A stretch of 10,035 nucleotides of DNA, taken from assembly GCA_947254465.1 (NCBI GenBank), contig CAMYEU010000046.1, positions 1 to 10,035 on the forward strand, written 5' to 3'. The position numbers were made by a program, and so were the translations under genes. Below the pieces are notes generated by a model. The model ran no database searches and was not told the DNA's origin. It worked only from the letters and a program-made list of their open reading frames with translations. Positions within the stretch are counted from its first letter, which is position 1. Each line of letters opens with the position of its first letter. Positions 1-5,446 of the stretch are shown piece after piece. Source of the stretch: an uncultured Gemella sp. (lineage in GTDB: Bacteria > Bacillota > Bacilli > Staphylococcales > Gemellaceae).

Positions 1-229
1 CTTTGGTTATAGATTGTTTTAAAATGTGTAGAGGGGACTGAGAAAAGATTAGAAATATCATTAGATGAAAATTTTATTTTTAGTCTTTTTCTATACAGTT
101 TATATAATTTCAAAAAGGATTGTATAGATATTTATTGATTGATAAATTATCATTTAAGTATTGTATGCTTGTTTGTCATACTTTTTTTGATTAAACTTTT
201 ACCCCTTTGATAAATTTATAGGAGATATT
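1..229. promoter_or_regulatory. Non-coding leader upstream of the capD-like gene, with inverted repeats
   Basis: No credible coding region is seen here; at most the first 41 bases could be the tail of a + strand gene that ends at TGA 39-41. A 7-bp inverted repeat, CTATACA (91-97) with TGTATAG (121-127), encloses a TATAAT hexamer at 103-108 that has no convincing -35 box. A 13-base palindrome centred on TGATAA/TTATCA lies at 140-152. TTGATT (135-140) and TATTGT (159-164) are 18 bp apart and could be a weak promoter. GTATG (163-167) pairs with CATAC (177-181) and is followed by seven T, a weak terminator-like or attenuator-like shape. Which of these works, if any, cannot be decided from the sequence alone. 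Confidence 0.3.
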
Positions 230-2101
230 ATGAATAAACTTTTTTCATCAAAAATATATATAAATCATAGATTTAAACTCATTATGTTACTAGACTTATT
301 GACGGTTGCGTTAGGTGTAGTAATGTCAATATTTTTAGGTAAAGCATCAAATCCATTTGCTATGTTAAATGATCATTTTAATGAAATATTAGAATTTTTA
401 GTGATTTCATTGGTTGTATATGCAATTAGTTTTTATTTATTTGGTACTAATAAATCATTATGGTCTTACTTAGGTGTTAATGAGATAGTAAATATTTGTA
501 TTTCTGTAGTTTTAGGTGACTTGATTACAAGTATTCTTTATCAATATATGTTACCTGATACATTCTCAAATGTTAGATTTGCTATTTTTTCACCTTTATT
601 AATAATAGCGGGTATGATGTTTACAAGGATGTTATATCGTGCCTTACGTGAGAGAGAAGCTGGTAAGTATGGTGCTAGCACTTATAAAAATACATTTATT
701 ATCGGTGCAGGAGATGCGGGATACATATTATTAAAAGAGTTATCTAAAAATAATATTTTTCGTGCTAATGTAGTTGGACTTATAGATGATAATCGAAAAA
801 ATTCTGTAATTAGTGGAGTTACTGTAGTTGGAACAACTTATGAATTATTGAAACTTATTCCTACATATGAAGTAGAGCAAGTTTTCTTAGCTATCCCTTC
901 AATTAGTGCTTATAATAAAAACAGAATATTAAATGTTCTGAAAGAAGCTAATGTTAGTGTTAAGGTAATGAATTCTGGTATTGCAGTAGAGGATGGGGAA
1001 AGTATTACTAAGCATTTGAAGGATGTATCTATAGAAGATTTACTAGGACGAGGAGAAGTAAAACTTTCTCAAGGAGAGATTCGTTCTTATATTGAAGGAA
1101 AGAGTATTCTTGTTACTGGTGCCGGTGGTTCGATTGGAAGTCAAATTGTAAGAGAAATATTCAAATTTAAACCAACTCAACTTGTCTTAGTAGATGTTAA
1201 CGAGAATGCATTATACATGCTAGAGCGTGATTTAGATTTTGAAAAGTCACACAGTAAGGAGTATGATAATATAAATTATATTTCCGAAATAGTAAGTATC
1301 CGTGAAAAAGATGCTTTAGCTGAGGTATTTGATAAGTATAAACCGAGCGTTGTCTTCCATGCTGCAGCTCATAAACACGTACCTTTAATGGAACGTCGTC
1401 CACAAGAAGCGATAAAAAATAATGTCTTTGGGACAAAGAACGTTATGGATGTAGCTATCGAAAAAGAAGTAGAGAGATTTATTATGATTTCTACTGACAA
1501 GGCGGTAAACCCTACGAATGCGATGGGAGCTTCGAAACGTTTAACAGAGATTATTTTACAATCAAAAGGTAATAAGTATAAAACGAAATTTGCTGCAGTT
1601 AGATTTGGTAATGTATTAGGTTCAAATGGTTCAGTTATTCCTATTTTTAAAGAACAAATTAAAAAAGGTGGACCTATCACAATTACACATAGGAATATTA
1701 TTCGTTACTTTATGACGATTCCGGAAGCGGCGCAATTAGTACTACAAGCAGGATATTATGCAAGTGAAGGGGAAATCTTCCTATTAGATATGGGAGAACC
1801 TGTGAAGATTATAGATCTTGCGACAAACTTAATTAAATTATCTGGATTAGAACCGTATAAAGATATAGATATCGAAGAAATTGGTCTAAGACCTGGTGAG
1901 AAAATGTATGAAGAGTTATCTCTTGATTACGAAAGTAGTGAAAAGACTGATAACCAAATGATTTATAAAAATACAACCTTAGACATTGATGTAGAAGAAC
2001 TAGACAAAAAACTGGTAGAGTTGAAATCAATGTTAGGGCATTCAACAAATGAAGAAATTCGTAGCAAGCTATTTGAAATAATAAATTGTTATAACGGATA
2101 A
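230..2101 (+). CDS. Membrane-anchored NDP-sugar 4,6-dehydratase, CapD/EpsC/PglF family (polysaccharide biosynthesis)
   Basis: The 623-residue product has the full length and two-part build of the CapD/EpsC/PglF/WbpM family. Members act at the cytoplasmic face of the membrane, usually turning UDP-GlcNAc into a UDP-4-keto-6-deoxy sugar for capsule, exopolysaccharide or glycan synthesis. About four hydrophobic segments lie in residues 15-135. A first Rossmann-like domain begins at the glycine motif GAGDAG (159-164). The catalytic SDR domain begins at TGAGGSIGS (296-304). The family-typical active site is visible as TDK (422-424) and MGASK (432-436), where Met replaces the usual SDR tyrosine. The LRPGEKMYEEL stretch (553-563) is also typical. 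The start is supported by AGGAG at 220-224, five bases before ATG. The gene stands alone, with a terminator directly after it and no glycosyltransferase nearby, so the exact sugar and pathway are not known. The family call is very sure; the substrate is inferred. Confidence 0.93.
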   Translation: MNKLFSSKIYINHRFKLIMLLDLLTVALGVVMSIFLGKASNPFAMLNDHFNEILEFLVISLVVYAISFYLFGTNKSLWSYLGVNEIVNICISVVLGDLITSILYQYMLPDTFSNVRFAIFSPLLIIAGMMFTRMLYRALREREAGKYGASTYKNTFIIGAGDAGYILLKELSKNNIFRANVVGLIDDNRKNSVISGVTVVGTTYELLKLIPTYEVEQVFLAIPSISAYNKNRILNVLKEANVSVKVMNSGIAVEDGESITKHLKDVSIEDLLGRGEVKLSQGEIRSYIEGKSILVTGAGGSIGSQIVREIFKFKPTQLVLVDVNENALYMLERDLDFEKSHSKEYDNINYISEIVSIREKDALAEVFDKYKPSVVFHAAAHKHVPLMERRPQEAIKNNVFGTKNVMDVAIEKEVERFIMISTDKAVNPTNAMGASKRLTEIILQSKGNKYKTKFAAVRFGNVLGSNGSVIPIFKEQIKKGGPITITHRNIIRYFMTIPEAAQLVLQAGYYASEGEIFLLDMGEPVKIIDLATNLIKLSGLEPYKDIDIEEIGLRPGEKMYEELSLDYESSEKTDNQMIYKNTTLDIDVEELDKKLVELKSMLGHSTNEEIRSKLFEIINCYNG

Positions 2102-2106
2102 AAAAA

Positions 2107-2144
2107 GAAGGGCGATTCAAAAGTAATTTTGAATCGCTCTTTCT
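2107..2144. terminator. Rho-independent terminator, probably bidirectional
   Basis: The arm at 2107-2122 pairs with 2127-2142 around a GTAA loop (2123-2126), giving about 16 base pairs including two G-T pairs. Bases after the stem on the + strand are T-rich, and the six A at 2101-2106 form a T tract for - strand transcripts. It begins six bases after the stop of the capD-like gene. The - strand gene ending at 2189 also runs into it, so it probably serves both convergent genes. Confidence 0.92.
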
Positions 2145-2178
2145 AGCTACATAAGGGAACTTTAGTATAGCTAGTTTT
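2143..2178. repeat. Short inverted repeat CTAGCTA/TAGCTAG between convergent genes
   Basis: CTAGCTA (2143-2149) is the exact reverse complement of TAGCTAG (2168-2174), with 18 bases between them and TTTT after the right arm. It lies directly beyond the strong terminator and before the stop of the convergent small gene. It could be a weak back-up hairpin, but a 7-bp stem with a large loop is marginal. Confidence 0.3.
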
Positions 2179-2188
2179 AGAGAGTGTC

Positions 2189-2419
2189 TTATTTTTCTAC
2201 GGTTTTAGTTTTTTTATCTATATAGTTATTTATAACCAAAGCTAACAACATAGGTAAGTTCATAAAAAAAACTTCAATCACAAATAATATGATTTTGTAT
2301 TTTTGTTTAAAATCTGAACTAAGTTCTCTATCTAATATTGATAATAGTGCGATACCAAATAAAATATAGAATACTAGAAATATAAAATATCTTTTTTTAA
2401 TTTTTTTCGTGTTTAACAT
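2189..2419 (-). CDS. Small two-helix membrane protein of unknown function
   Basis: I do not recognise this protein. From the chosen start it has 76 residues: a lysine-rich N-terminus (MLNTKKIKKR), a hydrophobic helix at about 11-29, a polar linker rich in charged residues at about 31-43, a second hydrophobic helix at about 44-65, and a lysine-rich C-terminus. By the positive-inside rule both ends should face the cytoplasm, making a helical hairpin. A longer reading from 2485 gives 98 residues, but only the ATG at 2419 has a ribosome binding site (GGAGG, - strand, about six bases upstream), so I prefer the short form. It converges on the capD-like gene and shares its terminator. No catalytic motif is visible. 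The strong start signal makes it likely to be a real gene; its role is unknown. Confidence 0.72.
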   Translation of the reverse strand: MLNTKKIKKRYFIFLVFYILFGIALLSILDRELSSDFKQKYKIILFVIEVFFMNLPMLLALVINNYIDKKTKTVEK

Positions 2420-2424
2420 AAGAA

Positions 2425-2432
2425 ACCTCCCT
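2425..2432 (-). promoter_or_regulatory. Ribosome binding site deciding the start of the small membrane protein
   Basis: Read on the - strand the sequence is AGGGAGGT, ending five bases before ATG at 2419. The upstream in-frame ATGs at 2485 and 2449 have no comparable site, so translation should start at 2419. Confidence 0.8.
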
Positions 2433-2533
2433 GAAATCGCGTATTGCATATTTACTATGAAATAAGTATATATGATATGAAACATATACCTTCGGTATCT
2501 TTAACATAGCATAAAAATTTTAAAAATTAAAGA

Positions 2534-2563
2534 CTGATAAAATGTTTATTTTTATGATATAAT
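2534..2563 (+). promoter_or_regulatory. Candidate distal promoter for the S1-tilS-hpt operon or an upstream RNA
   Basis: A perfect TATAAT at 2558-2563 is preceded by TGA, forming an extended -10 box. CTGATA at 2534-2539 is a reasonable -35 at 18 bp spacing. Transcription would start near 2570, giving an untranslated leader of about 305 bases before the S1 gene if there is no stop in between. I see no ribosome binding site or convincing small gene in that leader. Confidence 0.5.
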
Positions 2564-2750
2564 AAAGATTAGTAGTATTTTTTACTAATGATAGTTAACA
2601 TAACATTATTTAGAAGAAGATTTAATAATTGAGCGCTGATTTCAGAAGAATAACTTTTTTGAAGTTGGTGTTTTTTAGTTATCGGGATTAGGTTGTTGGT
2701 ATATTATTACATCGAATTATCTTTGATATTTCAATAGATGAATATAGTGT
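2564..2750 (+). other. Long AT-rich non-coding stretch between two promoter-like sites
   Basis: This is part of the gene-free region 2420-2875. Two weak hairpins can be drawn: TTAGTA (2569-2574) with TACTAA (2583-2588), and ATAACT (2650-2655) with AGTTAT (2677-2682). A 14-codon ORF from ATG 2588 to TGA has no ribosome binding site. I recognise no tRNA, T-box or known riboswitch. It may simply be a leader or spacer. Confidence 0.35.
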
Positions 2751-2758
2751 GGTATAAT
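2729..2758 (+). promoter_or_regulatory. Proximal promoter of the S1-tilS-hpt operon
   Basis: TATAAT at 2753-2758 is preceded by TGG at 2750-2752, an extended -10 box that needs little help from a -35. TTTCAA at 2729-2734, 18 bp upstream, is only a poor -35. Transcription starting near 2765 would place the hairpin repeat at 2793-2853 inside the 5' untranslated region. Confidence 0.65.
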
Positions 2759-2792
2759 ATTTAAGTAAAATAAATAGGAAAAATTTAAGAGG

Positions 2793-2853
2793 TAGGGGCT
2801 GACTCCGAAAAATCAATTTCTCCGAAATCACGATTTTTGAGTCACTCCCTATC
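2793..2853 (+). repeat. Hairpin-forming dispersed repeat, copy 1, in the S1-tilS-hpt leader
   Basis: The left arm, with GGGGCTGACTC at 2796-2806, pairs with the right arm GAGTCACTCCC at 2839-2849. AAAATC/GATTTT and a small inner stem (TTTC/GAAA around a three-base loop) extend the fold, so most of the element is an interrupted palindrome. Bases 2817-2850 are identical over 34 positions to the reverse complement of 9927-9960. The GC-richer arms stand out from the surrounding DNA. The right end is 11 bases before the GAGGTGA ribosome binding site of the S1 gene. There is no T tract after it, so it does not look like a standard terminator. Confidence 0.88.
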
Positions 2854-2875
2854 TAATTGATAGTGAGGTGATTAA

Positions 2876-3490
2876 ATGAGTAAAGTTGCAGGTAAGGTAA
2901 CGAAAGTTGAAAGCAAAGGATTATATATCAAACTAGAAAATGGCAAAGATGCATTTTTACCAAAGGAAAATATGTTTATAGGTAAAAAGAAGAAGCTAGA
3001 AGAGATTTTTTCTGTTGGTTTTGTTATTAAAGCTGAGGAGAAAAATACAAAGGAGTCTTTAGTGATTTTGACACAAAAAGAGTTGAAACAAGCAGAAGGT
3101 GAGAAGAAAAAAGTAGAGAAAAACTCTAAGGAAAAACAGAATAAGAAGAAAAATAAACTGAAGTCTCCGATTAAAAAAGAAGCTAAAGAACAGCCTGAAG
3201 TCCAGAAAAAACAAGAAGTGCAGGAAGACAATCAGGAGCCTAAACAGGAGAGAAAAACTCTAAAAGACTTGAAAAAACTTCAATTTATAGGAAATATGAA
3301 GATTTCAGTAGGGAAAGGTAAGAAGAGTAATATTACTGAGCTATCTGAGGAGAAAGAAGAGAAAAAAGAAATTCCTCCAGCACCAGAAGGATTGCTAGAA
3401 GATATAGTTGCGACTACAAGGCAAGCTGAAGGTAAGTTCAAAAAAATTAAGAAAGAACTTCAAGAAAGAGGTTATCTAGATGGACATTAA
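2876..3490 (+). CDS. YabR-like S1-domain RNA-binding protein with long charged tail
   Basis: The 204-residue product starts with an S1/OB-fold-like domain (about residues 3-70: AGKVTKVESKGLYIKL, then a KDAFLPKENM segment and a final VILTQKEL strand). After this comes a lysine/glutamate-rich, probably disordered region (about 70-130). A more ordered tail follows, including KLQFIGNMKISVGK (about 134-147) and a predicted helix with EDIVATTRQAEGKFKKIKKE (about 175-194). S1 domains bind RNA. In B. subtilis a stand-alone S1 protein (YabR) is encoded upstream of tilS-hprT-ftsH, so the position supports a relation, but this protein is longer. The start is supported by GAGGTGA at 2865-2871. Its end overlaps tilS by 11 bases, which suggests translational coupling. 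The biological role is unknown; the S1 call is fairly sure. Confidence 0.8.
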   Translation: MSKVAGKVTKVESKGLYIKLENGKDAFLPKENMFIGKKKKLEEIFSVGFVIKAEEKNTKESLVILTQKELKQAEGEKKKVEKNSKEKQNKKKNKLKSPIKKEAKEQPEVQKKQEVQEDNQEPKQERKTLKDLKKLQFIGNMKISVGKGKKSNITELSEEKEEKKEIPPAPEGLLEDIVATTRQAEGKFKKIKKELQERGYLDGH

Positions 3491-4796
3491 TATTTTATGG
3501 CAAAAAACTGATAAAATAGCACTAGGTCTGTCAGGAGGAGTGGATTCTATAGCTTTATTTCATCTGCTTGTTACAAAGTACAAAGATAGTTATAAAGAAT
3601 TAGTAGCGTTTCATATAAACCATGGTCTAAGAGAACAGTCTTATGAAGAAGCAGAGTTCGTAGAGAATTTTGTCAAAAACTACAATGTTAAGTTCTACAA
3701 AAAAGAGCTAAACATGAAAGATTTAGTAAGAGATAGTCATACATCAGAGGAAATGCTCGCAAGAAAACTACGTTACGATGCTTTTGAGGAGATGTCTTCA
3801 TTAGAAGGCGGCGTGAAGTTAATAACTGCGCATCACAAAAATGATCAGGTAGAAAATATCCTTATGAGACTACTTAGTGGACGTAGTATGGATTATAACT
3901 TGATGATAGAAGAAAAGACGACTATTGGAAAACTAGCAGTTTATCGTCCATTATTAAATATCTTAAAAGCAGACCTTGAGCAGTATGCTGATAAAAATGA
4001 CTTAAAATACTATGTAGATTTAACAAACTTCGATACTGATTATACAAGAAATAATATAAGGCATAATATTGTACCGTTGTTAAATGATGTAAATGCTGCA
4101 AGTTTTGATAATTTGATAAATTTTTCTAGCTATTATCAAAATATTAATACTGAATTGAAAAATAAAGTATTAGAAGACAAAAATGATTATGTAATTTCAA
4201 CAAAAGATGGTAAGGTTGAGCTAGATAAAGAAAAATTATTAAAAAATACTAAAGAAGAGATTTGTTTTTTGCTAAGAGACATATTAGCAAATAATTTTGG
4301 TATTTTTGATGTAAAACAAAGAGCGCTATTTGCAATAATAGAAGACTTAAAAAGCAGAAATAATAACAAAAGTTATGATTTAAAAAATAATTTAAAAATA
4401 ATTAGCGAATATAATAGTATTTATGTTCATAAAATCGAAAAAAAATGGTATAATGATAAGATAGAATTAATAATAGATGAAGTAGATATTAATAAAGTTT
4501 ATACATTTCATCAGAGTAATTTTCTAATAACGACAACTAATAACTCATCAGAAGTAGGATTTAACAAGGAAGACTTGCCGCTCGTAGTTACGACTAAGAG
4601 AGATGGAGATAGGATTCAAAGAGGTAAGGTTAGTAAAAAACTTTCACGTCTTTTTATCGATGAAAAGATTCCCAAGGAACTTAGAGACAAACTTCCGATA
4701 ATTCGCAACAAAGATGGGATTTTAGGAGTTTTAGGAATAAATACTAAAGTCAACAAAAATAAAAAATATGATTATTATATAAACATGAAAGGATAA
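3480..4796 (+). CDS. tilS: tRNA(Ile)-lysidine synthetase TilS
   Basis: TilS uses ATP and lysine to convert C34 of the CAU-anticodon tRNA-Ile to lysidine, so that it reads AUA and is charged with isoleucine; the gene is normally essential. The 438-residue length is normal. The PP-loop SGGVDS is at 18-23. Further family motifs are HINHGLR (45-51), ARKLRYDAF (94-102), TAHHKNDQVEN (116-126, the usual HHxDDQxE with N at the first D position), RPLLN (156-160) and RNNIRHNIVPLL (190-201). The TilS C-terminal domain is recognisable at about 365-422 (GDRIQ, KKLSRLFIDEKIP, LGVLGI). The start ATG has AAAGAGG at 3465-3471, eight bases upstream, inside the end of the S1 gene. hpt follows after four bases. 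In B. subtilis TilS and HprT have been reported to act together as an activator of ftsH, which fits this gene order. Confidence 0.97.
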   Translation: MDINILWQKTDKIALGLSGGVDSIALFHLLVTKYKDSYKELVAFHINHGLREQSYEEAEFVENFVKNYNVKFYKKELNMKDLVRDSHTSEEMLARKLRYDAFEEMSSLEGGVKLITAHHKNDQVENILMRLLSGRSMDYNLMIEEKTTIGKLAVYRPLLNILKADLEQYADKNDLKYYVDLTNFDTDYTRNNIRHNIVPLLNDVNAASFDNLINFSSYYQNINTELKNKVLEDKNDYVISTKDGKVELDKEKLLKNTKEEICFLLRDILANNFGIFDVKQRALFAIIEDLKSRNNNKSYDLKNNLKIISEYNSIYVHKIEKKWYNDKIELIIDEVDINKVYTFHQSNFLITTTNNSSEVGFNKEDLPLVVTTKRDGDRIQRGKVSKKLSRLFIDEKIPKELRDKLPIIRNKDGILGVLGINTKVNKNKKYDYYINMKG

Positions 4797-4800
4797 AACA

Positions 4801-5346
4801 GTGGAAAATTTATTAAAAGATATCGAGAAAGTTCTATTTACACATGAGGAAATCGTAGTTGCTAGTAAGAGAATCGCCAAGCAAATTGAAGAGGATTATA
4901 GAGATAAATGTCCTGTTCTAATTTGTACATTAAAAGGGGCATTACCTTTTATGGCAGAGCTTTTAAAACATATTGATATTCATGTAGTTACTGACTTTAT
5001 GGACGTATCTAGTTATCACGGAGGAACTGAATCTTCTGGTATAATTAAAATCAAAAAAGATTGTGGAATGGATATCGAAGGTCGTCACGTAATTATCGTT
5101 GAAGACATAGTAGATACAGGAAGAACCCTTAAAGCTCTTATTGAAAACCTAAAAGGAAGAAATGTTGCTTCTGTAGCATGTGCTTCATTAGTAGATAAAC
5201 CTGAGACTCGTGTAGTTGATGTTGAAGCTGACTACATCGGAATAGTTTCACCAAATGAATTCTTAGTAGGATTTGGTTTAGACTATGATGAAAGATATAG
5301 AAACTTACCTTATATCGGTATTCTAAAAGAAGAGATTTACTCATAA
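4801..5346 (+). CDS. hpt: Hypoxanthine (guanine) phosphoribosyltransferase
   Basis: This cytoplasmic purine salvage enzyme joins hypoxanthine or guanine to PRPP to make IMP or GMP. The 181-residue length is typical. The PRPP-binding signature VIIVEDIVDTGRTL is at 97-110 with the acidic pair E101-D102. The LKGALPF loop (44-50) and the C-terminal DYDERYRNLPYIGIL (161-175) are standard for bacterial Hpt. Translation starts at GTG, supported by AAAGGA at the end of tilS (GG 4791-4792) and by the normal N-terminus. The four-base gap to tilS indicates one transcript. No terminator is seen after it, so read-through into ftsH is possible. Confidence 0.97.
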   Translation: MENLLKDIEKVLFTHEEIVVASKRIAKQIEEDYRDKCPVLICTLKGALPFMAELLKHIDIHVVTDFMDVSSYHGGTESSGIIKIKKDCGMDIEGRHVIIVEDIVDTGRTLKALIENLKGRNVASVACASLVDKPETRVVDVEADYIGIVSPNEFLVGFGLDYDERYRNLPYIGILKEEIYS

Positions 5347-5365
5347 TAATATTTTAATCAAAAAA

Positions 5366-5384
5366 GGTCAAAATATTAGTCAAA
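5366..5384 (+). promoter_or_regulatory. Possible CtsR-like heptad pair overlapping the ftsH -35 region
   Basis: GGTCAAA (5366-5372) and AGTCAAA (5378-5384) are direct heptads, each matching the CtsR half-site (A/G)GTCAAA. The known CtsR box has a 3-base spacer; here it is 5 (ATATT), so the match is imperfect. The site overlaps the ftsH -35. CtsR control of ftsH is known in Lactobacillus plantarum, which makes the idea plausible but not proven. Confidence 0.4.
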
Positions 5385-5406
5385 CTTTAGTTACATATGG
5401 TAAAAT
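5377..5406 (+). promoter_or_regulatory. ftsH promoter
   Basis: TAAAAT at 5401-5406 is preceded by TGG (extended -10). TAGTCA at 5377-5382 lies 18 bp upstream and matches four of six -35 positions. Transcription would begin near 5413, about 34 bases before the start codon. Confidence 0.6.
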
Positions 5407-5446
5407 AAATTATGTTTAGAAAAATGATAGGAGGAAGATTGTCTAT

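Noticed and set aside
34..86. Possible third, decayed copy of the hairpin repeat (GGGGACTGAGAAAAGATT with TTTTTAGTC further on)
   Set aside because: Only scattered similarity to the two real copies. The TTTCTCCGAAA centre and the GAGTCACTCCC arm are missing, so an AT-rich chance match is more likely.
2420..2485. Longer 98-residue form of the small membrane protein
   Set aside because: The upstream ATGs lack a ribosome binding site, while GGAGG at ideal spacing precedes the ATG at 2419.
2486..2518. Small hairpin ATACC-TTC-GGTAT as a terminator
   Set aside because: Five base pairs only, no T tract, and it lies upstream of the - strand gene rather than after one.
2588..2632. A 14-codon ORF in the leader of the S1 operon as a regulatory leader peptide
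   Set aside because: No ribosome binding site, no run of regulatory codons, and no terminator/antiterminator pair downstream.
2793..2853. Hairpin repeat as a plain rho-independent terminator
   Set aside because: No T tract follows on either strand, and it lies between the best promoter and the ribosome binding site of an operon.
2872..3231. Open frame on the - strand opposite the S1-domain gene
   Set aside because: Its Phe/Ser-rich product is the mirror of Lys/Glu-rich codons on the other strand, and no start signal is seen.
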